DNA of 64,000 nt, taken from NCBI GenBank assembly GCA_030142905.1, contig JASJOG010000093.1, positions 1 to 64,000 on the forward strand, read 5' to 3'. Shown here piece by piece: positions 45,701 to 56,484 of this stretch (positions within the stretch are counted from its first letter, which is position 1; every line of letters begins with the position of its first letter). A program made the translations under genes and the position numbers. This DNA is from Heliopora coerulea. Its lineage: Eukaryota; Cnidaria; Anthozoa; Scleralcyonacea; Helioporidae. Below the pieces are notes generated by a model, which was given only the letters and a program-made list of their open reading frames with translations, ran no database searches and was not told the DNA's origin.

Positions 45701-48700
45701 CGTTAGCCAGAGTAAAATGATAAACGTCTTACGACGTCGGGAAAGAGTTAATCAATGCAGGCGTGTCTGCATCCGTTGACCTATCCGATCTTGCACGCAT
45801 CTAAACACTAAAGCACTTTTGTAGTACCAAACACTTCATGTTCTAAACAAATCTCCATCTCTAACATTCATCTAGGAATGCCGTTTGCTCGCCTTCGTGC
45901 ACAACACAGAATGCGTCCAGAGATTTCTGTCATGATGCGTCCCATCTACGACAATTTGTTGGACCACGAATCCGTGCTAAACTTCGAAAACATTAGAGGA
46001 ATAAACAAAAACATCTTTTTCGTTGATCACCAAGTGAGAGAGGTAAGAACGTAAGAGGGCTAATGGGCCAGGTGCGCCAATAGGCTACGTGTCTATAGTC
46101 CTCTTAAAACAGCAAGCATGGAAATTATAACCAAAGAAAACGCAAATAGGGTGATGTTTTGAGTAATAGCCTGGAGTATGGATCCTCAAAACATTATTCC
46201 TGAGATCGCTTTTCGGTCCGTATGCAAAATTACGTGTGCTGATTGGTTGCTGAACGGTTCGATATTTTACCATATTGGACCGATCTAATACACTTTTTAT
46301 TCTGGACCAGTACGGTAACTTTTGGTGGAAAAATCTTTAAGCTTCTTTTAATAAAACTTATGGACAATTGACTGTCTATAATGAAAAATTCAGAATAAAT
46401 AAAATGTGCAAGAACGCTATAAGTGCCCTTGTTTAAAGCTGATTGAGTAAAACTACGATAAATTGACGTTGAACTCGTCGAAACAAGAAGCTAAAGGGAC
46501 AAGTCATGAAGTAAGGTAAACAGAAACATTCGACGACGCACACCCTGTTAAAGATGGGAAAGAAAACCAACTAAAAGCCATATAATAAATTCCTTATTAA
46601 CCTCGTTTGCTCGGTCCGTGCTGCAAAGTATTGGCCTTTTATTTTTCTCACAAAGAACTCACTCCATCGTCGCTCGGTCTGTACAAAAACCTCTGGAAAA
46701 TACTTTCCAGTATGGACCTCTCCCTCGGTTAAGAAGTATTTATTCTAACCTCAATTTAGCACCAAATGTATGATTAGCGTAAGAATCCAATCTTTTTTCC
46801 ATGAAAATCACAATGTCTTTGCTCGCTTAGGATGCTGTAGATGAAAACAGAAGTCACTCGAACCTCCACGAAGCTAAATTTATCGGTTCCTTATGCAATT
46901 ATCTTCTCCAACAAGGTTACTCGCCTTCCCAGATCACGGTACTCACGCCATATACAGGCCAATTGTTCCACCTCAAGAAATTCATACCAAACGTCAAGGA
47001 TCTGAGAATATGCGTGGTGGATAACTTCCAAGGCGAGGAGAACGATATTATTTTACTGTCTCTCGTTCGTAGCCAGGAAATCTCGACAAACGACAGGAGG
47101 GATATGCGTAGATTGATCGGTTTCCTCGCCATAGACAATCGCATCTGCGTGTCGTTGTCGAGGGCAAAGAAGGGCTTCTTCTGCATTGGAAACCTAACCT
47201 TGATGAGATCTGCGAATGATCTTTGGTCTAAGATTCTGGATGACATGGAAAAACGTGGTTCTGTCGGAAAAGCACTACCACTGGCTTGCCAAAATCACCC
47301 GACCACAATCACGCGTGTCGCCGACGCGATAGATTTTAACAAGGCGCCCAATGGCGGCTGCAATGTTCTTTGTCAAGCAAGGTTGGCCTGCGGTCATCGC
47401 TGTGAGCAGATATGTCACCCACGTGATCCCCAGCACAAGGAGTACGATTGCAGGAAACAATGTGCAAAAACGTGTGAACGCGGACATCCTTGTCTGCGGC
47501 TGTGCTATCAGGACTGCCATAAATGCATGGTTCCTGTCAGCAAAGTAGTTCCAAGTTGTTTTCACTCAATGCAGATGCCTTGTCACCAAGAACCGTCAAC
47601 GTTTCGATGTACCGCGCCATGTCCGAAGAAGCTTTCTTGTGGTCATGTTTGTCCAAATAAATGCGGGGACCCTTGTGCAAGAAAATGCCAAAAAGAAGTC
47701 AAAAAGACTTGGTCTCCCTGTGGTCATTCCAACAAAACGAAATGTTATGTCGACCCAACAGTAGAAGAATGTCCACATCCATGTGGAACTTTGTTGAAAT
47801 GCGAACACATTTGCTCAGGTAAGAGTGCGGCGTAATTCAAAACATCATTCAATGAAGTAAGTCGGAAACACAAAGAAATGTACACAGTACTCGCGCTGGT
47901 AGACAAATATGACTAAGTATACTATTTCAAATTTGGTAGCTAAATTGGCTTTTCAAAAGAGATGATATCCAAAATATAAATCGTTAAATTGTCTGGTTGC
48001 TTTCCCCCCACTCCTTTATTAAAAGATTTTTCCGGTATTCTTCTGTTAAACTAATACGTCCTTCCGAAGTCTTTTCAAGCTAGAATGTCTTCTGAATAGT
48101 TAAAACTTCAAATGCTTCGCAGCGCTTGTTTAGCTTAGCGCGTACGTATGTTCTCCAAAAAGGCATGCTTTATCTTTCTTTCGCCTTAATAGTCAAATTA
48201 AGTAAAACATTCGGTTCTCTCCTCATGTCTTTCCTCTTCTGTTGGTTCTTTAAACCCTCAAATGTTATCAAATGTGAGTTTTAGACAGTTGCATTTAGAT
48301 TCGTCCCGCAACTGTCACTTTTACACATATCTTGGCTTCTTGCTACGTAAGGTAAATGTTTCTTCCCTTTAGGAACATGTGGCGAATGTAAGCAAGGACG
48401 TCTTCATAAGCCATGCTCTTCAAGATGTGGTCGCATTCATTTTTGTGACCATGAATGTAAAGTACCGTGCACACGCAACTGTCCTCCATGTCCGGAAATA
48501 TGTCCAAACAAATGCGCACATAGTAAATGCCGAAACATATGTGGAGATCCATGCATAGAATGCAAGGAGCCTTGCGGCTGGAGGTGCAAACATCTGAGAT
48601 GCACAAAACCGTGTGGTCAGCTCTGCAATCGTCCTCGTTGCAATGAACCGTGCAACAAGAGGTTGAAAAAATGTGATCACCCTTGCGCAGGGCTGTGTGG

Positions 48701-51700
48701 AGAGCCATGCCCCAAGAAATGCCTGAAATGCGACGAAAAAGAATTGCGGGAAATACTCTTCGGCTACGAGGATGAAAAAGATGCAAGATTCATAGAGTTG
48801 GCGGACTGTGGTCATGTTTTTGAAGTCAAAGGGATGGATCAGTACATGGACACGCAGGAAAAAGAGCTGAAGAAAGGTCAATCTACCAGCATACAGATGA
48901 TTAAATGTCCGAGGTGTAAAAAGGCTATACGAACAAGTCTGAGATATGGTTAGTATATCTTAATTCTATGCATCACAATAATTTTAATAATGCAATCACA
49001 ATAATAATGTGCATGCTTGATAAAAATCTTATTTTAGCTCGATTCGTGGGTTCCCTTCACGCTCTTCGTGACCCATCCCCATTTCATGGTCTCTTGTGAC
49101 AAAGAATTAGAAATTTCGGGTTTCCACTTTCGGAATTTAACTTCGCGTAACGTTTCGGTTATTTCGGCATTGTTTTAAACCAGGGTATACTGTCTCGGAA
49201 CAGTACTTACTAACTACGGGTCTTCCTAGCTTAAGAAGGTTTTATGCAGCCTGTCTCACCTCTTGCAACTTTTAGTGTTTAAAGTTGAACCTGAATGGAT
49301 CTGGTTTTTGAGTAATGCCATTTTTTATCGTTTCGATTAAAGAAAACTGCCAGAACAAAAGGGAAGAAGGATGACATTGCCGCCGCAGGCAGAAATTTTT
49401 GAAGAATAGTTTTAGTAACATAAGCTGTGTCTTTAGCACTGAAAGAGACCGCTCCACGTGATCTCGACGTATTCAGTAAGCTTTCGTTCTGTTCTACTGA
49501 TTTTCTAATAAAACAACCCTAATAATGAAACTCCGAAAAGATCGCATTTATTTAAGGCTGATAGTGAGTTTGTCTTTTTTTTAATGAAATAAAAATAATT
49601 AATCTCTGGAAACTGTGGTTAGTTTGATCTTCAGACACAAGCGAGATATTACACGACGATATTAAATGATAGCTTTGCTCGTAAGCCCGGAGAATTCTCA
49701 GGCGCATGACTTCAGCATGTTAAAAAAGTGACTCGTGAATAATCAGATAACATCGGTGTCTAGTAAGCAACAATCTGATGAGAACCATCGAATTTGTACC
49801 TTCAGTTCGACCCAGTCTGCCCCAAGTATTCGTGAAATCTTAGTAGTATATTCGTCGTACATATTCCGGATAAGGGGAGATTTCCAGAAATCCCCGTGTA
49901 CCCCCCCCCCGCCTATGCCCTGGAGAAGGTTCTTGAAAATCTCATGCAAAATTCCGAAATATTTGTTGCGAAATACAGAACATGGATAGCAGCCCAAATT
50001 GCTAAGGTAAACCATAATACAAATCTTTCAAGTGTTTTTAGATGATGCAACGCAAATATTAAGACAGGTTTAAAATAAATGTTAACGAACATGCAGGCGG
50101 CTTTACAACTGACATTCCCGTTCACTACAATTCCACTGTACAATAACCAGGTGAATGATGGGTTTTAAAAGTTTACGATTACTGACTGTTTGCACGTGTA
50201 ATTAGGAAACATCGTCAAGACAATCCTTCGAGATTTCGAGGATGTTAAGAGGACGATCTCTTCCGCGAACGGCATTACCAGAGCTGCCTTTCTGATGAAA
50301 GTACGTCAAGATGTGACATCTGCAAGCCTTGAATCAGAATTTCCAGATGAGGTCCACAGTATCACGCAATACGTAGAAACTAATTTTACTCTAACAAAGG
50401 ACCAACAAAATGTTGTAGAAAACCAAGTTCAATTCCTGAAATTTATGATGAAACTAAAAGCAATCCTCAAGCAAGCGGAACCAGTAGAAAATCGATATGC
50501 ATTTCTCAGAAGCTATTCGGCTGGGCTTTCCTTTGATGCTGATGGACCAGAAATAAGGCTCTTAAAGCAAGAACTGGAAGTGCTGTCGAAATGGGTGATA
50601 AAAAGGCGAGATCGTTTCAGTGAACAGGAACTGGAGGACTTTAACGACGAGTTACTTCGCGCGTGGATATTCTTCTCAAACGAAGCTTTGAAGTTAGAGA
50701 TAAAGAAAAGAAAGATCGATTTGTCCGATATAGAAAGAAAATGTTTGGCGTATGTGAACAGGGCTCTCGACGTCGGAATAAAACTTGGTAAGTATATGAG
50801 TAACATGAGTAATGTCTTACTTTGGGACAGTACATGACCACGGATTTACTTTGGAACTCAGTCAAGCACATTTAATCCGTAATCACGTCATAGGATGGCC
50901 AAAGTAAGAAAAATATTTTCGACCCATTTCTTCACAAGAATTTATCATGCAACCGAGCTTAGTTGGTGATCTTGTTGGTATCCTTTGAAGACCACAGTTA
51001 TAAAAATCACTTGGTGCGGCTGAATATTTGGCGTCTTAAGGAAACCAAAACTCAAAACTAGATTTTTCCTGGTTTTCGTCACATCTCTCTTCAACTCGAG
51101 TGAACGCTGGACGATCTAGACAATTTTCTCCAGTTGTTGGGTCTTTCGTTAATCCTTTAAGCCCTTGCCTGCAGTGGACGTACTCAGTTGTATTTCACTC
51201 TGGCTAACTCCCAGACATTTATTAGAGATGGCCTCAGGTGGTAAAACGGTTATAACACCCATTGTCCTATATATCGGACACTTGCAGCTGTCTTCAACCT
51301 TGGCATTTTTTGCCCACAGAATATTGTAATTTCTCCACGAAACAATGATCTACATAAAATTTGGAGCGGAAAAGTGCTTTTTCGCGTGCCTTTCTTGTAA
51401 CGGCTCGTTGTGCAGCAACGAACCGTAACAAGAAAAGCAAAACATTTTTTGGAATTCTTTTACGGAAGGGAATCGAATTGATTTGGATTTGAGAGAGATT
51501 CATAAATTCTTTTAAAGGAATTAACTGAAGATTACCTAACTAAACATTAACTAAAATCTCTAATTAGTATTTCCGCTATATATTATCCCAAGAATGACAT
51601 ATATCATTCTACAGATGTCATGCAATGTCCCGGGGACCCTATATAATGTCTCAGGGACGATGCACAACATCCTAGACACGTTACGTAACATCCCAGGGAC

Positions 51701-53003
51701 GTTAAATAACCTCCCAGATAAGTTATATAATATCCATGGGGTACGTTTTCCTTATACACATAACCAAAACCCGTTTTATTTTTAGACGAAAAGCAGAAGG
51801 AGAACTGTCCGAAGTATCTGAAGTATGTAATTGAACAAAACAAATCCCTAAGTGTAAGGTACACCACCGTGACAGAAGAGGAAAAGAAAATTATCGTTAA
51901 AGCGATTGGTCTTAAACAAGGCCATTGGTTTAAATGTCCCAAAGGTAAGCCATATTTGTTTTTAATTTTACTAAAATAGTTAGTGGCACAAACTCCAGTT
52001 CCAACACCCCACACTACCAGTATAAATTACTGGAAACCGAGATCATCTACAGCGGATCTAGGAATTTTAAGAGATACTGTATGAGCAAATAAGTCAAATT
52101 CCAACTTCAAGAAACCCGACGTCACGTTGATAGATGTCGCACAGCTCTGCGAAAAGATCAGACAATCATATTAAAGGAGAGAAAGAAGGACATGTTCTGT
52201 CAGCACATTTCTAGATTTCAATTTGCACCGTTTGGTTCTGATTCACCTGATTCACGCATTCTCTCTTAATTAAGGAAATTAAAATTTGGGTACAGATTTA
52301 TCTTACAGGCATCATAATTTTCTGGTGGTCATAATTTCTACCTCAATAAAAGGAGGTATTAGTGAATAGAGGGTATCAAGCAGTTGATCTGAATTGATCC
52401 AAATAGAGCTAGCAAAATGTAAAGTTTACCGAGAGGGCTACGAGATGAAAAGTTTCTTTCTGATGAGCTCAATCTAAAAGGCTGTTTACACGGGCGATTC
52501 TGTGCCTTGCGATTGACATCTTGGAGTATGTGTTTGAATGACGAGTGCGTCGAGGACAAACTGCTGCGAATCATAAGCGTATATTTTGCTGCGTACACTG
52601 TCATGAGTTTATTACATACACCAGGATGACAATCGCAACGTGCGGTTTTGTGCCTTGCTATTGACATCTTGGAGTATGTGTTTAACTGACGACATTTCAG
52701 CGAACACTATCACCAGTCTATTACATACGCCAAGATGACAATCGCAAAATGCAAAATTGACGTGCGAACAGCCTTTAACGCTACTGGTTTTCTTTTCACT
52801 GAGGCCATATCTACTGTATTGGTGAATGTGGTGGAGCAACTGAAGAAGGAAATTGTCCAGAGTGTGGATCAAGGATTGGTGGGACACAGCATCGGTTGTT
52901 AGCTGACAACAGTTTGGCCTCAGATATGGATGGTGCAAGATTTGCGGCGTGGTCTGACACCGCCAATAACATGGGAAACTGGGATCTACATCATTTAAGA
53001 TAA
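33739..53003 (+). CDS. ZNFX1: ZNFX1-like RNA helicase with NFX1 zinc fingers, LamG insertion and RZ finger, complete, 17 exons
   Basis: SF1 superfamily RNA helicase; in vertebrates an interferon-linked dsRNA sensor, in nematodes a small-RNA inheritance factor. Exons: 33739-34387, 35363-35829, 36312-36470, 36634-36796, 37259-37437, 38167-38485, 39469-39678, 40658-40970, 41701-41894, 44412-44870, 45363-45590, 45876-46042, 46831-47818, 48373-48948, 50206-50787, 51786-51944, 52804-53003. They sum to 6012 nt (2003 aa plus stop) and every splice phase agrees; human ZNFX1 is 1918 aa. Start [11 protein letters not shown] leads into an RG-rich tail. Walker A is [11 protein letters not shown] (exon 5), motif Ia region [13 protein letters not shown] (exon 6), Walker B IVEEAAEV (exon 11), helicase C-terminal motifs [14 protein letters not shown] and SRAKKG (exon 13). 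Zinc fingers follow in exons 13-14, and the protein ends with an RZ-type finger and [15 protein letters not shown]. Exons 8-9 add a LamG-like domain. Confidence 0.93.
35945..36230 (+). repeat. AAC triplet repeat in ZNFX1 intron 2
   Basis: Imperfect AACAACAACCACAGT units. They open an Asn/Ser/His frame on plus and Leu- or Val-rich frames on minus that are repeat products, flanked by exons 35363-35829 and 36312-36470. Confidence 0.93.
37259..39678 (+). CDS. ZNFX1: ZNFX1-like gene 1, exons 5-7: first half of helicase core
   Basis: Exon 5 has [20 protein letters not shown] followed by the Walker A loop [16 protein letters not shown]. Exon 6 has [20 protein letters not shown] and [18 protein letters not shown], the Ia/Ib region of UPF1-like helicases. 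Exon 7 (39469-39678) matches the human stretch around HWESLMNG and ends just before the LamG-like insertion. The AG at 39467-39468 gives a phase that joins exon 6 as VRNKLETSS. Confidence 0.88.
38523..38668 (-). repeat. SINE-like repeat copy A in ZNFX1 intron 6
   Basis: About 145 bp that recurs at 38733-38930 with a few changes. The shared part includes TTGAGCTATC and GAGATATTCTCGCAACAAC. Copy A lacks most of the tRNA-like box B end. Confidence 0.65.
38733..38930 (-). repeat. tRNA-derived SINE copy B in ZNFX1 intron 6
   Basis: On the minus strand the head reads GGACTCGATAGCTCAACATG, then TAGAGCGGCGGACCGGTATC, then GAGTTCAAATCCTGCTAGAG. These resemble pol III A and B boxes of a tRNA (TAGCTCA--TGTAGAGC and GAGTTCAAATC). 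The unrelated body that follows is shared with copy A. It is not a functional tRNA: the anticodon arm does not fold properly. Confidence 0.65.
40045..40345 (+). repeat. GGAA array running into a TAGG array
   Basis: (GGAA)n at about 40140-40229 changes to GGTAGGTAAG repeats to about 40345; a further TAGG block lies at 40494-40596. ZNFX1 intron 7. Confidence 0.93.
40658..41894 (+). CDS. ZNFX1-like gene 1, exons 8-9: laminin-G / concanavalin-like domain inserted in the helicase
   Basis: The two exons read [70 protein letters not shown] and GHTLKIGF, ending [11 protein letters not shown]. This is the strand order of LamG/pentraxin-type beta-sandwich domains (FTLSAWIKT, DGxWHxVAVTYD, LYVDG, FxGxIDDVRIY). 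Flanking phases fit (1-nt carry-over into exon 8, 2-nt into exon 9, 1-nt into exon 10), so the domain is read in frame within the helicase. It takes the place of the acidic, low-complexity stretch found at this point in human ZNFX1. Its ligand is unknown. Confidence 0.82.
42190..43566 (-). mobile_element. Tc1/mariner element, decayed, in ZNFX1 intron 9
   Basis: Terminal inverted repeats of about 29 bp (left begins CAGTGGGAGTCAAAAGTC, right end is its imperfect complement) enclose 1377 bp and are flanked by TA on both sides, the Tc1/mariner target site. The minus strand encodes a transposase. Confidence 0.85.
42360..43300 (-). pseudogene. Broken Tc1-like transposase
   Basis: An open stretch of 169 codons at 42740-43249 carries a paired-type helix-turn-helix region ([15 protein letters not shown]) and the first catalytic aspartate in [12 protein letters not shown]. 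After about 42740 the frame is lost. The second catalytic aspartate survives in another frame ([10 protein letters not shown]) and the region after LNPSENL contains stops. The enzyme cannot be made from this copy. Confidence 0.82.
43576..43636 (+). ncRNA. Type I hammerhead ribozyme (minimal stem III)
   Basis: CTGATGA at 43593-43599, stem II GCTG/CAGC (43600-43612, five-base loop), GAAA at 43613-43616, stem III ACG/CGT with a two-base loop, cleavage-site GTC ending at 43624, then TGCAG (43625-43629) pairing with CTGCA (43588-43592) as stem I. GTTC and GAAC at the ends extend stem I. All invariant core bases are present. Such short-stem-III hammerheads are known from Penelope-like elements. Confidence 0.82.
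43680..43724 (-). ncRNA. Hammerhead ribozyme in the left arm of a palindrome
   Basis: Reverse-strand copy of the ribozyme at 43836-43880. It has CTGATGA, stem II CGTGT/ACACG, GAAA, a three-base-pair stem III ACT/AGT with loop CCG, cleavage site GTA, and stem I TTGC/GCAA. The core is intact. Confidence 0.68.
43836..43880 (+). ncRNA. Hammerhead ribozyme in the right arm of a palindrome
   Basis: CTGATGA at 43840-43846, stem II 43848-43852 with 43858-43862, GAAA at 43864-43867, stem III ACT/AGT (43867-43875), cleavage after A 43876, and stem I TTGC (43836-43839) with GCAA (43877-43880). The stem sequences differ from the ribozyme at 43576 while the core is conserved, which supports a real ribozyme over chance. 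Confidence 0.7.
43985..44062 (+). repeat. CATA microsatellite
   Basis: Perfect (CATA)n downstream of the hammerhead-bearing palindrome in ZNFX1 intron 9. Confidence 0.95.
44412..47818 (+). CDS. ZNFX1: ZNFX1-like gene 1, exons 10-13: second half of helicase core and first zinc fingers
   Basis: Exon 10 carries [19 protein letters not shown] and ends [11 protein letters not shown], matching human DVWQLDLSSRWQLYRLW and VVGMTTTG. Exon 11 carries [17 protein letters not shown] and [12 protein letters not shown] (motifs II/III). Exon 12 carries [12 protein letters not shown] (motif IV). Exon 13 carries [20 protein letters not shown] and [13 protein letters not shown] motifs (read here as VSLSRAKKG), then cysteine/histidine-rich NFX1-type fingers such as [11 protein letters not shown]. 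Confidence 0.92.
45026..45236 (+). repeat. TAGG/TTGG microsatellite
   Basis: Imperfect GGTAGGTAGG repeats in ZNFX1 intron 10. Confidence 0.9.
48373..53003 (+). CDS. ZNFX1: ZNFX1-like gene 1, exons 14-17: NFX1-type fingers, coiled region and RZ-type finger
   Basis: Exon 14 is a run of CxxxC/H repeats ([36 protein letters not shown]) ending at [11 protein letters not shown], as in human IRKNLRYG. Exon 15 is charged and helical. Exons 16-17 join to [20 protein letters not shown] and [13 protein letters not shown], an RZ-type zinc finger. The stop is the TAA at 53001-53003, eight codons after the DTANN tail. RZ fingers also occur in RNF213 and are linked to binding of RNA or lipids in innate immunity. 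Confidence 0.92.
52477..52776. repeat. MITE-like element in ZNFX1 intron 16
   Basis: Ends AAAGGCTGTT and AACAGCCTTT are inverted repeats. Inside, a segment of about 42 bp (TTGACATCTTGGAGTATGTG core) occurs twice directly at about 52494-52535 and 52642-52683, and near-complementary CATACACCAGGATGACAATC segments follow each, so the element is an internal duplication. Confidence 0.6.
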
Positions 53004-53579
53004 CACCACATGGAAGTGACTTTAGACGTTGTTTATAATCGAGGCTATTGATTTAAAGAAGGAAAACGTTGACGTGGCATGAATGTCAGAATTCAGCTCA
53101 ATATTTTCAACTGAAAAAGTATATTGACCATATGACGACGTCTTCATGTCAATCTTCATTTATAATTAACAATTAGATTATGAGCTCGAGATTTCCATAA
53201 GGGCGAAGCCCGAGTCAACTATCACTTCATAGAAAATCTAAAATTTAAAAATCTGAATCTGGAAAAATCTGAAAATCTAAAAATTTGTGGACACAAAACT
53301 TTCCACTGGATTTCGATCCCTCGTTGCGGAGGTAAACAGCATCCTAAAACGCTCCTTACACCCTAAAACGCTCCTTACACCCCCTATACGAACCCATCAC
53401 AACAATTCATAACAAAATACATTCAATAAAATACGATACAATACGATATATTTTGATACACTACTTTTCAGTACAACACCATACAACACAATGCACACAG
53501 TGGAATACAACATAGCTTGAAAGAGCGATAAAACACACAACTCAAGACAGCGCACTAAAGGACATAACAGTACGAAACT

Positions 53580-53760
53580 CGACTCCACATCAACACTGAA
53601 CAGCACAGCGCAGCACAGCACAGCATAGCACAGCACAACACAATGCAGCGTAGCACAGCATAGCACAGCAAAGCTAAGCATAGTACAGCGAAGCACAGCG
53701 AAGCACACCGCAGGGCGGCACAGCACAACATAGCACAAAATATTAACAAAACGCAAGCGG
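53580..53760 (+). repeat. AGCAC pentamer-like repeat downstream of ZNFX1
   Basis: CACAGCACAGCATAGCACAG-type repeats; the Cys/Leu-rich minus frames of 84-128 codons here are repeat products. Confidence 0.88.
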
Positions 53761-54533
53761 CAACGATACCCAACACGGTGCAATACAGCAAACGCTCTTT
53801 GAAGTTCATCGCTAAAGGTTATGTACTTTTATATTACAGCGGATATCTATGGTTATTCATGCTTATAAAATACGCAAATGTTATCCGTGCGTATACCTAC
53901 AGTTTTTAACCTTTTAAATGAACAGAAATGCGATGAATGCTGTGTGTATCTGGAATAGGTGGCCGGACGACATTCGATTCAGCTGAGCAGCGTAACGGAA
54001 GAAGACAAGAGAATGTTTAAGCCACCTGCATGAATCCTGAACAAGGAGTGTAGGCCTGATCGTTAATAACTAGAGAATTACAATACTACAGCGGGGCATA
54101 GGAAAGTAATATAAAAGTGGTGAACCGATGCAAAGAAAAGTCATGTGCACTTTTGTACAAAAATTTATATTACAAGCTAAACATCAAAATAGCTGGTAAA
54201 CATGACCATTTAAATGTATTCGTATTTTAAGTTAATATTTAAAACCCGAACAGGAGTGCTTTATTGGATTTAAAACATGAGACAACAGCAGAGTGTTATA
54301 CATCCGATAAAGCATGTACTGCGAGTTTTTTAAATGACTTCAAAAACGAGATCCTAAATACGCTAATTCGCGAAGAAAGTTTGAAAATTGATGTTTTCTA
54401 AGCCGCTAAAATATGAGCAGAAAAGTATGCAAGTTTTTATCACATTTAAAGGTACGACGCCGTCACGATTTTTCTTTATATTTTACTCCTGAATTATTAA
54501 TGAGTTTTTGAAAAAAATACAATATGAGCGTTC

Positions 54534-54582
54534 GAACTGTATGGGATTTAATATGGCTCGCCTCGTAAATCCCATACAGTTC
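54534..54582. repeat. 17-bp perfect hairpin
   Basis: GAACTGTATGGGATTTA and its exact complement flank a 15-base loop in the intergenic region. It could be a transcription terminator-like hairpin or a remnant of a small inverted-repeat element. Confidence 0.55.
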
Positions 54583-55242
54583 CCATTCATAATTCTTCAT
54601 AAATTATTATGAGTGTCACATTCATCTTTACCTGTAATTTTACGATCTTATACTTCCTACGAGGTTCTGACTGTGACAATCAGTTTCATTTGAGTAATTC
54701 TTATCAATAAAGATTGTGTTTAACTGTCATCATTATCAATATAATTACCACCATTGTCATTATTGTTGTTGTCGTTTTACAGTTTTTATCAATCTTCTTA
54801 AGTTTGTCATATATTAAGTTTTCCTAGTTATTTGCGTGCCGTCTACTAACTCCTTGAAAGTTTACATAGCGTATGCCACAAATAGTGCCATATACATGTT
54901 CATTTGTATTTGTTATAAAATTAGATGGCTTAAATTTATAATAGCCATACCCGTCCTTATAAAATCTCTCGTAACTCCTCGTCATCATTACGTACAGGAG
55001 ATTCGAGTTCATATCAAACTAGCTGATCTTTCATTTTTAACTTTCTAAACTAAAAGGCTAATTACACAATATCGGCTCACTTCACTAGCTTCTTTTCTAT
55101 AACGTCTCACCACAGTTATCAAGGCAATTTAAATCGATTTGTGAACGAGACACCTACTAGAGCTTAAATCAGCATTCCAAGAGCCTTCCATGCAGACACA
55201 TGGGGTGACATTACTTTTCGCGTTTCGAAGACTGCAGACTAA

Positions 55243-56484
55243 AGCCGCGTTTACATTAGAGGCCTATACCTGACCTAGGACCGACCTGAAACGGTTAGTC
55301 CTCTAGTGTAAACGTGCTGTGACTGACCTGAGACTGACCTGAGACTGACCTGAGACCATGATTTCAGGCCCAGCTTTTGAGGTGGCCTGAACCTTCGGTC
55401 CCAGGTCAGACTCAGGTCAGTCCTGTAGTGTAAACACGTTTAGACTGACTTGAGACCGACCTGAGACCAGTTTCCGTAACAACTGGTCTAAAATTTGAGC
55501 CCACGATAGTGGTTACTTCGCGGAATTTTGAGTTTTGGAGGGAGAATCACTGCGTGCCATAATCAGACGCAAATTTTGCATATCAGGGACAAAATTATTA
55601 TTCATGGCTACTCGGAACGTCTGGGGAGACGATAAAACACGGCAGTTAATACCGTTGTGGGGTGACGAGCAAATTCAATCCGAGCTTCAAGACTTTAGCG
55701 TCCAAAATAACGTTGTCCATGGGAAGTTGGCAGACGCAATGAAGGAACACGGTTTCAATCGCGATGCGAAACAAGTCAAGACGAAGCTAAAACATTTGCG
55801 AGGAGTCTACAGAAACCACAAAGATAAGATTAATCGATCAGGTGCTGAAGCAGGTAAAGCACCGAAATTTTTTGAAGAAATTGATTTAATATTGGGTACA
55901 AGACCACAAACGCAGCCAACATTTGTGATTGACAGTGGCGACGTCGCCTCTGTAACGTCAGAAAGTCTAACGGAAGATCAAGACGATGATTTTCAATCCA
56001 CATGCGATCTGTCCAGTACGGATGAGCTCTTTCCCAGTACGACGGATTTGGCTTGTGAAAGTTCCATACATGCCTCTCTCTGATGAAGCCGTACATTAAA
56101 ATTATGGGTACACTGGCACAAATTATGTCGTTCTATTGCCTATTTTCCAACACAAAACGTCTTAATCTTCGACAAGAATTGTTATTTCCTTGTAATCTGC
56201 CTCTCCGAAGTCTTTTGCGGCGCTTTGTGCGCAACAAACAAACGAAGAATAACTGTAGAATTTGTATGGTTTGTACATCCGCCATTGTTACACTTTTGCG
56301 TCCGCATTACTTATTGCTACCTCAGGTACGTCATTTTGCATGCATACAATGGACCCAGTTTGTGGGAACTCGGGCCAGAGCCTATATAAGCTGGTGTAAA
56401 CGCACCATGTCAGGCTCAGGTGAGGCCCAGTTCAGGTGCAGGTCAGGCTCAGGTTCATGTCAGACCTCTAGTGTAAACGCGACT
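55243..56484 (+). mobile_element. Harbinger-like non-autonomous DNA element
   Basis: Terminal inverted repeats of about 21 bp (left AGCCGCGTTTACATTAGAGG, right its complement with two changes) are flanked by TAA on each side, the 3-bp TWA-type target duplication of PIF/Harbinger elements. Inside both ends are subterminal arrays of GACTGACCTGA-like repeats. The only gene is a Myb/SANT-like protein; no DDE nuclease frame is present, so transposition would need help from elsewhere. Confidence 0.78.
55535..56083 (+). CDS. Myb/SANT-like DNA-binding protein of the Harbinger-like element
   Basis: Open for 182 codons. From residue about 30 it reads WGDDKTRQLIPLWGDEQIQ and KQVKTKLKHLRGVYRNHKDK, the tri-helical Myb/SANT-like (MADF-related) fold seen in Harbinger-encoded DNA-binding proteins. 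A serine/acidic tail follows. The most likely start of the domain protein is the internal ATG at MATRNVWGDDKTR (about 55604); the upstream part is not conserved-looking. Either a transposon accessory protein or a domesticated copy. Confidence 0.65.
   Translation: MEGESLRAIIRRKFCISGTKLLFMATRNVWGDDKTRQLIPLWGDEQIQSELQDFSVQNNVVHGKLADAMKEHGFNRDAKQVKTKLKHLRGVYRNHKDKINRSGAEAGKAPKFFEEIDLILGTRPQTQPTFVIDSGDVASVTSESLTEDQDDDFQSTCDLSSTDELFPSTTDLACESSIHASL

Larger units (their letters stand above)
53004..55242. other. Intergenic region after ZNFX1-like gene 1
   Basis: Contains the 3' UTR of gene 1 (no strong AATAAA close to the stop was seen), the AGCAC repeat and the 54534 hairpin. Open frames such as 54836-55048 show no recognisable product. 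Confidence 0.5.
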
